NCBI GenBank assembly: GCA_902795785.1
Contig: CADBMK010000195.1
Location: 1-26,602 of the forward strand
Reading direction: 5' to 3'
Source of the DNA: an uncultured Bacteroidia bacterium
Lineage (GTDB): Bacteria; Bacteroidota; Bacteroidia; Bacteroidales; UBA932
DNA: 26,602 bases
Shown piece after piece: positions 6,973 through 14,597 of the stretch (position 1 is the stretch's first letter; every line of letters starts with the position of its first letter). Under the pieces are notes generated by a model. That model worked only from the letters and a program-made list of their open reading frames with translations, was not told the DNA's origin and did no database searches. The position numbers and the translations under genes were made by a program.

Positions 6973-9738
6973 TTATTTAATTACGATATTGACGATCTTT
7001 CCAGGGACGACAATTACCTTCACGATGGACTTTCCATCGACATATTTTGCGGTCTGCTCGAGTCCGCGCACGTGAGCCTCAACCTCATCCTTGCCCATAG
7101 ACTTTGGAAGTTCCACGGTAAACCTGGTCTTTCCGTTGAATGATACGGCATAGGTTGCGTTGTTCTCTACCGTGTAAGCCTCCACATACTCCGGGAATGT
7201 TGCGTAGGTAATACCCTCGGTGTGTCCGAGCATCTCCCAGAGTTCCTCTGAGATATGAGGTGCAAACGGGCAGAGAAGTACTACCATAGGCTCAAGGATT
7301 GCTTTCTTATTGCACTTGAGGGCAATAAGGTCGTTCACGGCAATCATGAACGCGCTGATGGTGGTATTGTATGAGAAGCTCTCGATATCAGACTGTTCCT
7401 TGCCGATGAGTTTATGAAGAACCTTGAGTTCGGCAGCGGAAGGAGCCTCGTCGCTTACGGAGAAGTTCTCACCGTCAAAGAAGAGCTTCCAGAATTTCTT
7501 GAGGAAACGGTTTACACCGTCAATACCCTTGGTATCCCAAGGCTTGCTCTGCTCGACAGGTCCGAGGAACATCTCATAAAGGCGGAGGGTATCCGCACCG
7601 TATGTGTCGCAGATATTGTCAGGGTTAACCACGTTGAACATGGACTTGCTCATCTTCTCTACAGCCCAGCCGCAGATGTACTCTCCGTTCTCCAGGATAA
7701 ACTCGACATCCTTGAACTCTGGTCTCCAGTTTCTGAAGGCCTCGATATCGAGTCTGTCGTTGCGGACGAGATTGATATCCACGTGGATTTCCTGTGTTTC
7801 ATACTGGTCTCTGAGTCCGAGGCTGACAAACTTGTTGGTACCCACAACACGGTAAACGAAGTTCGAGCGGCCCTGGATCATACCCTGGTTGACAAGTTTC
7901 TTGAACGGCTCCTGAGCGCAGGAATAGCCGAGGTCGAAAAGGAACTTGTTCCAGAAGCGTGAGTAGATAAGGTGACCGGTAGCATGCTCGGTACCGCCGA
8001 TATACAGATCCACATTCTGCCAGTACTTGTCCACATCAGCGTCAACAAGGGCCTTATCGTTATGAGGATCCATATAGCGGAGATAATATGCGCTTGAGCC
8101 CGCGAAACCAGGCATTGTGCTGGTCTCAAGAGGATAGCCGTCAAATGTCCAATCCTTTGCACGTGCAAGAGGCGGTTCTCCAGTCTCAGTCGGCTTGTAC
8201 TGGTCGATTTCCGGCAGGGTGAGAGGGAGTTTGTCCTCAGGGACAGGAGTAGCGATTCCATCCTTGTAGTAAATCGGGAACGGTTCTCCCCAGTATCTCT
8301 GACGGCTGAAGATGGCGTCACGGAGACGGTAGTTGACCTTCCTCTTTCCGAGGCCCTTCTCCTCAACATAATCCTTTGCAAACTCGATGGCTTCCTTGAC
8401 TGTCTTGCCGTTGAGGAAACCTGAGTTGCACATAATTCCCTCCTTGGCGTCGAAGCTCTGCTCGCTGACGTCGCAACCCTCGATCAGAGGGATGATAGGA
8501 AGGTTAAACTTCTTTGCAAATGCATAGTCACGGCTGTCATGGGCAGGAACCGCCATGATTGCACCGGTACCATAGCCTGCAAGGACATATTCTGAAATCC
8601 ATACAGGAACCTTCTCGTTGGTGAGAGGGTTGATGGCGTATGATCCTGAGAACACACCGGTAACGGACTTGGTCTCGGAGATTCTCTCACGCTCCGTCTT
8701 CTTCTTGCACTGGGCGAGATACTCGTCAACGGCCGCCTTCTGCTGATCGGAGGTAAGTTTCTCCACGAGTTCGCTTTCCGGAGCCAGAACCATGAAGGTT
8801 ACGCCGAAGATGGTATCGACACGGGTAGTGAAGATGGTGACCGGAATCTCTTCCTTTCCGTTGATGCAGTTGAATACAACCTCAGTACCGTATGAACGTC
8901 CAATCCAGTTGCGCTGCATTTCCTTGAGGGAATCAGTCCAGTCAAGATTATCCAGGCCGTCGAGAAGGCGTCCCGCATATGCTGAAACCCTGAGCTGCCA
9001 CTGGGTCATCTTCTTCTGCTCAACAGGGAAACCGCCACGTTCTGAGAGGCCGTCCTTGACCTCGTCGTTTGCAAGCACGGTTCCGAGAGCAGGACACCAG
9101 TTAACCGTTGACTCGCCCTGATAAGCGATACGGTAGTTCATCAGCATACGGCTCTTCTCCTTCTCGGAGAATGCCTTCCACTCCTCTGCGGTGAACGGCT
9201 TGTGGTCTGAATGCGCCGCGTCAACGGCTGCGCTTCCTCCCTTTTCAAAAGCAGCGATAAGATTCTCTACAGGCATGGCCTTGTCAGCCTTGTTGTCGTA
9301 GTAGCTCGAGAACATCTTGAGGAAGGCCCACTGCGTCCACTTGTAGTAACCCGGATCGCAGGTGCGGATCTCACGGTCCCAATCGTATGAGAAACCGATA
9401 CGGTCCATCTGCTGACGGTATCTGTTGATATTGTCGGTTGTAGTCTTTTCCGGATGCTGGCCAGTCTGAATGGCATACTGCTCAGCAGGAAGACCGAAGG
9501 CGTCATATCCCATAGGATGAAGGACATTGAAACCCTTGAGTCTCTTATAACGGGAATAGATGTCCGATGCGATGTATCCGAGAGGGTGGCCTACGTGAAG
9601 TCCCGCTCCTGAAGGATAAGGGAACATGTCTAGGACATAATACTTAGGCTTGGAAGAATTCTCCTCCGGCTTGAAAGGCTTTTCCTTGGCCCACCTGGCC
9701 TGCCATTTACTCTCAATCTTTTTGAAATCGTATTCCAT
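6973..9738 (-). CDS. leuS: Leucyl-tRNA synthetase
   Basis: 921 residues, a class Ia aminoacyl-tRNA synthetase that charges tRNA-Leu in the cytoplasm. Seen: the HIGH-type motif HVGH at 48-51 in PSGAGLHVGHPLGY, the CP1 editing domain with TTRVDTIFG (304-312) and GTGAIMAVPAHDSRDYAFA (390-408, containing the conserved editing Asp), the GGTEHATGHLIYSRFW block (581-596) and KMSKS at 695-699. A low-similarity insertion around 150-205 and an extended segment just before KMSKS (about 625-690) make it longer than the usual roughly 860 residues. I believe similar extra length occurs in other Bacteroidota LeuS. It is the middle gene of an operon, 12 bp after the M28-like/TonB-C gene and 7 bp before yitT. 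Confidence 0.97.
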   Translation of the reverse strand: MEYDFKKIESKWQARWAKEKPFKPEENSSKPKYYVLDMFPYPSGAGLHVGHPLGYIASDIYSRYKRLKGFNVLHPMGYDAFGLPAEQYAIQTGQHPEKTTTDNINRYRQQMDRIGFSYDWDREIRTCDPGYYKWTQWAFLKMFSSYYDNKADKAMPVENLIAAFEKGGSAAVDAAHSDHKPFTAEEWKAFSEKEKSRMLMNYRIAYQGESTVNWCPALGTVLANDEVKDGLSERGGFPVEQKKMTQWQLRVSAYAGRLLDGLDNLDWTDSLKEMQRNWIGRSYGTEVVFNCINGKEEIPVTIFTTRVDTIFGVTFMVLAPESELVEKLTSDQQKAAVDEYLAQCKKKTERERISETKSVTGVFSGSYAINPLTNEKVPVWISEYVLAGYGTGAIMAVPAHDSRDYAFAKKFNLPIIPLIEGCDVSEQSFDAKEGIMCNSGFLNGKTVKEAIEFAKDYVEEKGLGKRKVNYRLRDAIFSRQRYWGEPFPIYYKDGIATPVPEDKLPLTLPEIDQYKPTETGEPPLARAKDWTFDGYPLETSTMPGFAGSSAYYLRYMDPHNDKALVDADVDKYWQNVDLYIGGTEHATGHLIYSRFWNKFLFDLGYSCAQEPFKKLVNQGMIQGRSNFVYRVVGTNKFVSLGLRDQYETQEIHVDINLVRNDRLDIEAFRNWRPEFKDVEFILENGEYICGWAVEKMSKSMFNVVNPDNICDTYGADTLRLYEMFLGPVEQSKPWDTKGIDGVNRFLKKFWKLFFDGENFSVSDEAPSAAELKVLHKLIGKEQSDIESFSYNTTISAFMIAVNDLIALKCNKKAILEPMVVLLCPFAPHISEELWEMLGHTEGITYATFPEYVEAYTVENNATYAVSFNGKTRFTVELPKSMGKDEVEAHVRGLEQTAKYVDGKSIVKVIVVPGKIVNIVIK

Positions 9739-9750
9739 TATTATTCTATG

Positions 9751-11109
9751 TTATTTCTTTATCGTCAGTTTATGTTTGGTATCCTTCTTCTCAAGCCTGA
9801 ACTCCACATAAAGGGACATTCCGGTTTTGACGGCCTTTCCCTTGGTGCGGCCAGGAGTCCAGTCCGGAGAGGCGGATATCACTCTCACGGCCTCGGCATC
9901 CAGGAGCTCGTCCACGCCCCTGCGTACCTTGACATCTGTCACCTTACCCTTTTCGTTGATAACGAAGTCCACCAGCACGCGGCCCTGGATTCCGTCACGA
10001 ACGGCGGACTGAGGGTATTTCAGATACTGGTAAACCCATTTCTCAAGGAAATACCTCGGATCGGTATGCCTGAAGAACGAAGGTTTAATATCGCAGTCGT
10101 AGTATGGAACCACGCTGTCATCGAATTTATTCTTCTTAAGTTCCTCCGAAGCGTTGAATACCGGCTTTGGAGCATGGTTGAGCGCTATGGAGAAATTGTA
10201 GACGTACTCTAGTTCCTTCTCCATGGACTGGTAATCGAGTATGGACTCCACATCCTTGTCGGTGTCGTGCTCAATATACTTACCCGTAGTGAAGAAGACA
10301 GAAGGAATCTGCCTGTCATAGAACGCCCTGTGGTCAGAAGGATACGGTTCGGCGGAAGTGAGGCTCGGATAAACCGGCTGAAGCTCCTTTGAGAGTGAAT
10401 TCACAATCTCGTTCATATCCGGATTTGAAGAAGTGTAAGCGTAGAAGCCTGCCGATCCTGTTCCAACCATATCCAGGTTGATCATCGCGTCAATGTTCTG
10501 AACCTGAGGGAATGTCCTGTTAAGGAAATACCACGCACCAGAGTTCATAATCCCGGAGCCTCCGAATCCTATCAGAAGTACTGAACGGCGGAGAAGGATT
10601 TCATTGGTCTTGAGCATCTTTCCAAGTTCCATCAGCATGGCGAGGCCGGAAGCGTTGCCATTGGCGCCGTAGTAAATCCTGCGGGCCTTCCCGCCACCTA
10701 CGAGAACCTCTGTAGAGCCCAGGTTGTCCATCCTGGCACCAATTACGATGTACTTGTCCCGGAGAGTCTTGTCATAGCCCTGAATGACGCCGATGACATT
10801 GCGGCTCACAAGGGTATCTCCCGAATCCGTCCTGAGTCCGAAGATTTCTCCGTCCTCCGGGCTGAGGAGGTCTATACCGTATTTCTTGAAAACGGCGGAA
10901 AGATACTGAGCCGTTTCATGTTCTCCGTCGGAACCGGCCTTGCGGCCTTCCATGGAAGGGGAAGAGATGTAGCAGACATGCTCTTTCAAAGACTGGACTG
11001 TCTCGCTGTCGTAAAGAGACTGATATCCCGTCTTGAACTGGGCGCCGGCGTTAAAACCGGCAGCCGCAACCGCAAAAAAAGCGGCGATTTTAATAAGTCC
11101 TGATTTCAT
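9751..11109 (-). CDS. Periplasmic M28-like pseudopeptidase fused to a TonB C-terminal domain
   Basis: 452 residues with a signal peptide (MKSGLIKIAAFFAVAAAGFNAGAQ). Residues about 35-315 have the M28 zinc-peptidase fold: SSPSMEGRKAGSDGEHETAQYL, IVIGARMDNLG, ANGNASGLAMLMELG, INLDMVGTG and PYPSDHRAFYD. The catalytic set is broken. The first His ligand is Arg126, the bridging Asp is Gly151, and the catalytic Glu-Glu pair is replaced by Gly184-Ser185 with one residue deleted. Only Asp128, Asp213 and His260 remain. Residues about 355-440 are a TonB_C domain (YPQSAVRDGIQGRVLVDF, DVKVRRG, WTPGRTKGKAV). It probably acts as a binding or scaffold protein in the periplasm rather than a peptidase; this is inference. 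It is the first gene of the leuS-yitT operon, with a TAAATTTG box 26 bp upstream. Confidence 0.88.
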   Translation of the reverse strand: MKSGLIKIAAFFAVAAAGFNAGAQFKTGYQSLYDSETVQSLKEHVCYISSPSMEGRKAGSDGEHETAQYLSAVFKKYGIDLLSPEDGEIFGLRTDSGDTLVSRNVIGVIQGYDKTLRDKYIVIGARMDNLGSTEVLVGGGKARRIYYGANGNASGLAMLMELGKMLKTNEILLRRSVLLIGFGGSGIMNSGAWYFLNRTFPQVQNIDAMINLDMVGTGSAGFYAYTSSNPDMNEIVNSLSKELQPVYPSLTSAEPYPSDHRAFYDRQIPSVFFTTGKYIEHDTDKDVESILDYQSMEKELEYVYNFSIALNHAPKPVFNASEELKKNKFDDSVVPYYDCDIKPSFFRHTDPRYFLEKWVYQYLKYPQSAVRDGIQGRVLVDFVINEKGKVTDVKVRRGVDELLDAEAVRVISASPDWTPGRTKGKAVKTGMSLYVEFRLEKKDTKHKLTIKK

Positions 11110-11134
11110 ACCTGACTACACCTCCAAAATCGTG

Positions 11135-11142
11135 CAAATTTA
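11135..11142 (-). promoter_or_regulatory. -7 box TAAATTTG for the M28-like/leuS operon
   Basis: Perfect TAnnTTTG on the minus strand (CAAATTTA on plus), 26 bp before the ATG at 11109. It is paired with a plus-strand box 27 bp away, making a compact divergent promoter region. Confidence 0.65.
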
Positions 11143-11168
11143 ATATAAATCAATGCAAATAAAAAGCG

Positions 11169-11176
11169 TATCTTTG
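11169..11176 (+). promoter_or_regulatory. -7 box TATCTTTG for capA-like/phoH
   Basis: Perfect TAnnTTTG ending 14 bp before the ATG at 11191. The GTG at 11176 that would extend the reading frame begins at the last base of this box, so translation from it is unlikely. This decides the start of the CapA-like gene. Confidence 0.65.
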
Positions 11177-11190
11177 TGGCGTCCACCAAT

Positions 11191-12279
11191 ATGAAGTCTT
11201 TAACTCTAATAATCACGACAACCCTGCTTCTGGCAGGATTCACCCCGGCCGGGGCTCAGTTGAAATACGACCTGAAGAAACCGGTCCCCCTGCCTCAGAC
11301 CCCGGATACCGTCTCAATGGTATTCATAGGGGACGTGATGATGCACAAAAAACAGCTGGACTACGACTTTACCGCCTTCCTGGCTCCGCTTAAATCCAGG
11401 CTTTCAGGCGCGGACGCAGCCGTAGCCAACATGGAGTTCACGATGGCCGGCACGCCATATACAGGATACCCGGCATTTTCGGCGCCGGACGGCTATGCCG
11501 AATACGCGGCAGACTGCGGAGTGGACATATTTCTCCTTGCCAACAACCACATCCTTGACAAGGGCAGAAGCGGAGCCATCAGGACACTTGACGTCTACGA
11601 CAGAATCTGCAGCCAGAGAGGCACCCTCTATACGGGAATGGCCAGGAACAAAGAGGTCCTCGGCAGGACCACTCCCCTGATGATCAACCTTAAAGGCGTG
11701 AGGATTGCCCTTGTGAACTTCACCTACGGAACCAACCTCTCTTCATCCGAGGAATGGCCCAGGGTCAACAGGATAAACCGCTCCGAGATGACCGCCGCAA
11801 TAAAGAAAGCCAGGCAGGCAGGAGCCGAATTCGTAATAGTACTGCCCCACTGGGGGACGGAATACACCCTTCAGCATAACGCCGGCCAGGAAGAAGCCGC
11901 AAGGTACTGTGTGGAAGCCGGAGCAGATGCCATTATTGGAGCCCACCCACACGTGGTCCAGGACACCACCCACATTTCCGGGGTCCCTGTCATATACTCC
12001 ATGGGCAACGCCGTATCCAATATGAGCGCCCGAAACACCAGGATAGAGCTGATGGTAAAACTGACATTCGCGCTGGACAGGAACGGGGAAAGGAAGATGC
12101 TGGAGCCGCAGCTGGAGTTTCTCTGGTGCACGCTTCCTGGCACACTCACAGACAATTATACAACCATTCCGCTGAAGGAATACCTCGGGAAGAGAGAATT
12201 ATGGAAGGCGGGATATGATTATGACAATATGGTCTCAAGCTGGAAAGCCGTGAAAGCAGGGACCGGTATCAAGGACTGA
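11191..12279 (+). CDS. Secreted CapA family protein (PGA_cap metallophosphatase fold)
   Basis: 362 residues from the ATG at 11191, which gives a signal peptide (MKSLTLIITTTLLLAGFTPAGAQ). The family motifs are all present: FIGDVMMH (45-52), VANMEFTM (78-85), LLANNHILDKG (115-125), VLPHWGTEY (217-225), GAHPHVVQ (250-257) and YSMGNAVSN (269-277). CapA/PgsA relatives have a calcineurin-like metal-binding fold and take part in poly-gamma-glutamate capsule synthesis in some bacteria. No pgsB/pgsC-type ligase genes are nearby, so in this organism the role is more likely general cell-envelope hydrolysis or polymer handling. It is followed after 2 bp by phoH, so the two form an operon. The long extension to the upstream GTG is rejected because that codon overlaps the promoter box. 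Confidence 0.88.
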   Translation: MKSLTLIITTTLLLAGFTPAGAQLKYDLKKPVPLPQTPDTVSMVFIGDVMMHKKQLDYDFTAFLAPLKSRLSGADAAVANMEFTMAGTPYTGYPAFSAPDGYAEYAADCGVDIFLLANNHILDKGRSGAIRTLDVYDRICSQRGTLYTGMARNKEVLGRTTPLMINLKGVRIALVNFTYGTNLSSSEEWPRVNRINRSEMTAAIKKARQAGAEFVIVLPHWGTEYTLQHNAGQEEAARYCVEAGADAIIGAHPHVVQDTTHISGVPVIYSMGNAVSNMSARNTRIELMVKLTFALDRNGERKMLEPQLEFLWCTLPGTLTDNYTTIPLKEYLGKRELWKAGYDYDNMVSSWKAVKAGTGIKD

Positions 12280-12281
12280 TA

Positions 12282-13220
12282 ATGAAGAAAACCATTGTAC
12301 TTGAAGCAATCGACCCGATTGAAATCTACGGAGTCAACAACAGGATACTTCTTGCATTCTGTTCATATTTTCCAAACCTGAAAGTCGTAGCCAGGGGCAA
12401 CGAGCTCATCCTGGACGGCAAAGCCAAGGACATCCAGGAGTTCAACCAGAAATTTGCAGAAATTCTGGAGAGGCGTCAGCATAAGATGAACATCACCCCT
12501 TACGACGTTGAAGACATCTTCGAGGGAGACGGTTCTTCCTGGGGCGAGACCGCTCCAAGCAGCGATTCCGCCATAGTCTTCGGTACCGACGGAAAGCCTA
12601 TCAAGGCACGCAACAAGACCCAGCAGGAGATGGTCAAGGCATATTTTGAAAACGACCTCGTATTTGCAGTAGGTCCTGCCGGAACGGGAAAGACCTACAT
12701 TGCCATAGCCCTGGCCGTAAGAGCCCTCAAAAACAGGGAAATCAAGCGAATCATACTTACCCGTCCGGCCGTTGAAGCCGGCGAAAGGCTCGGCTTCCTT
12801 CCCGGAGACCTGAAAGACAAACTCGACCCGTACCTCCAGCCTCTCTACGACGCCCTCGGAGATATGATTCCAGTGAAAAGGCTCCAGGAATTCATGCAGG
12901 ACGGAACCATCCAGATAGCGCCTCTGGCCTATATGCGAGGCAGGACCCTCGACAAAGCCTGCGTCATCCTCGACGAGGCCCAGAACACCAACCTCGGCCA
13001 GCTGAAAATGTTCCTTACCAGAATGGGAGCCAACGCCAAATTCATCGTAACAGGTGACGCCAGCCAGATCGACCTTCCTCACAAGGAAGATTCAGGACTT
13101 CTCAAGGGAATCGACCTTGTACGCAACATCAAAGGCATTAAGACCATCATGTTCACCAACGAAGACATCGTGCGCCATCCGCTGGTAAACAAGATAGTCA
13201 AGGCCTTCGGAAACAATTAG
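12282..13220 (+). CDS. phoH: PhoH family P-loop ATPase
   Basis: 312 residues. The N-terminal 100 residues include a KH-like segment (NLKVVARGNELILDGKAKDI). The C-terminal PhoH ATPase has Walker A GPAGTGKT at 131-138, TRPAVEAGERLGFLPGDLKDK (160-180, quoted in part here as RPAVEAGERLGFLPG), Walker B VILDEAQN at 228-235 and the sensor TGDASQIDLP. PhoH proteins are cytoplasmic and linked to RNA metabolism, often with ybeY; the substrate here is not shown by the sequence. The start lies 2 bp after the capA-like stop, indicating translational coupling. A hairpin follows immediately after the stop. Confidence 0.94.
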   Translation: MKKTIVLEAIDPIEIYGVNNRILLAFCSYFPNLKVVARGNELILDGKAKDIQEFNQKFAEILERRQHKMNITPYDVEDIFEGDGSSWGETAPSSDSAIVFGTDGKPIKARNKTQQEMVKAYFENDLVFAVGPAGTGKTYIAIALAVRALKNREIKRIILTRPAVEAGERLGFLPGDLKDKLDPYLQPLYDALGDMIPVKRLQEFMQDGTIQIAPLAYMRGRTLDKACVILDEAQNTNLGQLKMFLTRMGANAKFIVTGDASQIDLPHKEDSGLLKGIDLVRNIKGIKTIMFTNEDIVRHPLVNKIVKAFGNN

Positions 13221-13243
13221 CGCCAGCTTTTTCAAGCCGGCGC
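13220..13243. terminator. Possible bidirectional terminator between phoH and the TPR gene
   Basis: GCGCC (13220-13224) pairs with GGCGC (13239-13243). After one A/C mismatch GCTT (13226-13229) pairs with AAGC (13234-13237), leaving a TTTC loop. It overlaps the phoH stop and lies between two convergent genes. There is no clear T run on either side, so efficiency is uncertain. Confidence 0.5.
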
Positions 13244-13266
13244 CTAATTATAAATATTATTTCAGA

Positions 13267-14577
13267 TTATTTTGAAATCTCCGCATACTTGTCGTATGCT
13301 GCCTGATACTCTGCTGATTCACCGCGGAAACGGAAGTAAACGTTCTTAAGGTAGATTGCGCAGTTCATCTTGAGGTCGTTATCCTTTGTGATGTTGTAAG
13401 CCTTCTCAAATGGCTCGATGCATGCCTTGAGAGACTTCTCAAAGTCTGCAACGAGAGCCTGATACTTGGCATCGTCAAGCTCATCCTGAGCCTGCTCCTG
13501 AATCTTCACAGCCTTGTCATAGAAGAGAACGCCCTCACCGTAGAATCCATACTCATAGTTAGGATTGATTTCAGCGCACTTCTCATATGAAGCGACAGCG
13601 GCGTCAAGGTCACCGAGCTCCTTGTGGATATTACCCTCTACATAATAGATAGAAGCGTTATCAGGCTCATTTTCCTTAGCCTGGCCAAGGAGTTCAAAGA
13701 GCTTCTTAGGGTTCTCTTTGTTGGCAACATAGTAGTTGATAAGGCCTACGAGGATACCCTGGCTCTGAGGGAACTTTGCGAAACCCTCCTCGAGGTAATT
13801 CTTTGAAAGGGCCTTGTCATCCTGCTTGTCAGCGATCTCGGCAAGACGTGAGTAAACGGCTCCGGCCTCTCCGTAGTAACCGTAAGTAAGGCACTTCTCG
13901 AAGCACTTCTTAGCCTTGTCAAGCTGACCTGCAACATGTGCGGTGTAACCTGCGTTATAGAGGGAACCTGTATCTACAGGAGATACGAACTCTGTGCTTG
14001 ATGTCTCGTAAGCAGCCTCAAATGCGTCGCTTGCGCCTGCGAGGTCACCGAGAGAATACTTGCTGTATGCAAGCTCCACATACTTCTGGGCGATGTCAGA
14101 AAAACCGTCCTGGATATTCTTCTTCTCTGCACCCTTGGTATCAAGTTCAGCGCTCTTCTTGAAAGCCTTTGCAGCCTCGCCGAGAGCGTCAGGATAAGCA
14201 GGGGCGGTAACTTCGATGATCTGAAGCTGACCGTTCTCAGAATAATAAAGGTTCTTGTCGGCAAAAACGTCCTTGGTATACTGAACTCCTCCGATTTCCA
14301 CCGTCTCAGATGACGAAGGCTTCTCAGAGCCAAGCATAAGTGTAAGTTCCTGCTTTGAAGCACCTAACATTGTATTTGCAGAAGGGGCGTCATAAGCCTT
14401 AAGATAAGCCTGTCCCAATTTTGTCCAAGTAGCCGCCTTAACTGCCTTCTTTTCATTCTGTGAAGCAGCCTTAGCTGACTCGACAGCGTTTCTTGCAGAA
14501 GCGACAGCCTTGGATACCTGAGCGTTTGCAGCCTGTGCGGATGCAAGGATCGCCAAGATGATAAGGATTCTTTTCAT
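13267..14577 (-). CDS. Periplasmic TPR-repeat protein
   Basis: 436 residues with a signal peptide (MKRILIILAILASAQAANAQ). Residues 20-50 are a short Ala/Lys-rich helix. Between about 160 and 400 lie several helical hairpins of TPR type, for example YSLGDLAGASDAFEAAYE (174-191), AGYTAHVAGQLDKAKKCFEKCL (209-230), and YVEGNIHKELGDLDAAVASYEKC (312-334). A beta-rich insert near 90-125 (VEIGGVQYTKDVFADKNLYY) separates the first helices from the rest. It should be a scaffold in the periplasm; the partner is unknown. It starts 20 bp after the gyrA stop on the same strand and is probably co-transcribed. As I recall, a TPR gene after gyrA recurs in Bacteroidales, which would argue for an old linkage. 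Confidence 0.85.
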   Translation of the reverse strand: MKRILIILAILASAQAANAQVSKAVASARNAVESAKAASQNEKKAVKAATWTKLGQAYLKAYDAPSANTMLGASKQELTLMLGSEKPSSSETVEIGGVQYTKDVFADKNLYYSENGQLQIIEVTAPAYPDALGEAAKAFKKSAELDTKGAEKKNIQDGFSDIAQKYVELAYSKYSLGDLAGASDAFEAAYETSSTEFVSPVDTGSLYNAGYTAHVAGQLDKAKKCFEKCLTYGYYGEAGAVYSRLAEIADKQDDKALSKNYLEEGFAKFPQSQGILVGLINYYVANKENPKKLFELLGQAKENEPDNASIYYVEGNIHKELGDLDAAVASYEKCAEINPNYEYGFYGEGVLFYDKAVKIQEQAQDELDDAKYQALVADFEKSLKACIEPFEKAYNITKDNDLKMNCAIYLKNVYFRFRGESAEYQAAYDKYAEISK

Positions 14578-14597
14578 AAGTAAAAATATTGATGTGA

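Noticed and set aside
7414..7962. 182-residue plus-strand open frame inside leuS
   Set aside because: Antisense to the KMSKS-containing region of LeuS, whose motifs are intact; no independent start signal.
11176..11190. GTG start extending the CapA-like protein by five codons
   Set aside because: The codon begins at the last base of the -7 box and would lie upstream of the likely transcription start; the ATG at 11191 gives a proper signal peptide.
12363..13082. 239-residue minus-strand open frame inside phoH
   Set aside because: Opposite the Walker A and B regions of PhoH; composition is that of an antisense shadow and no domain is recognisable.
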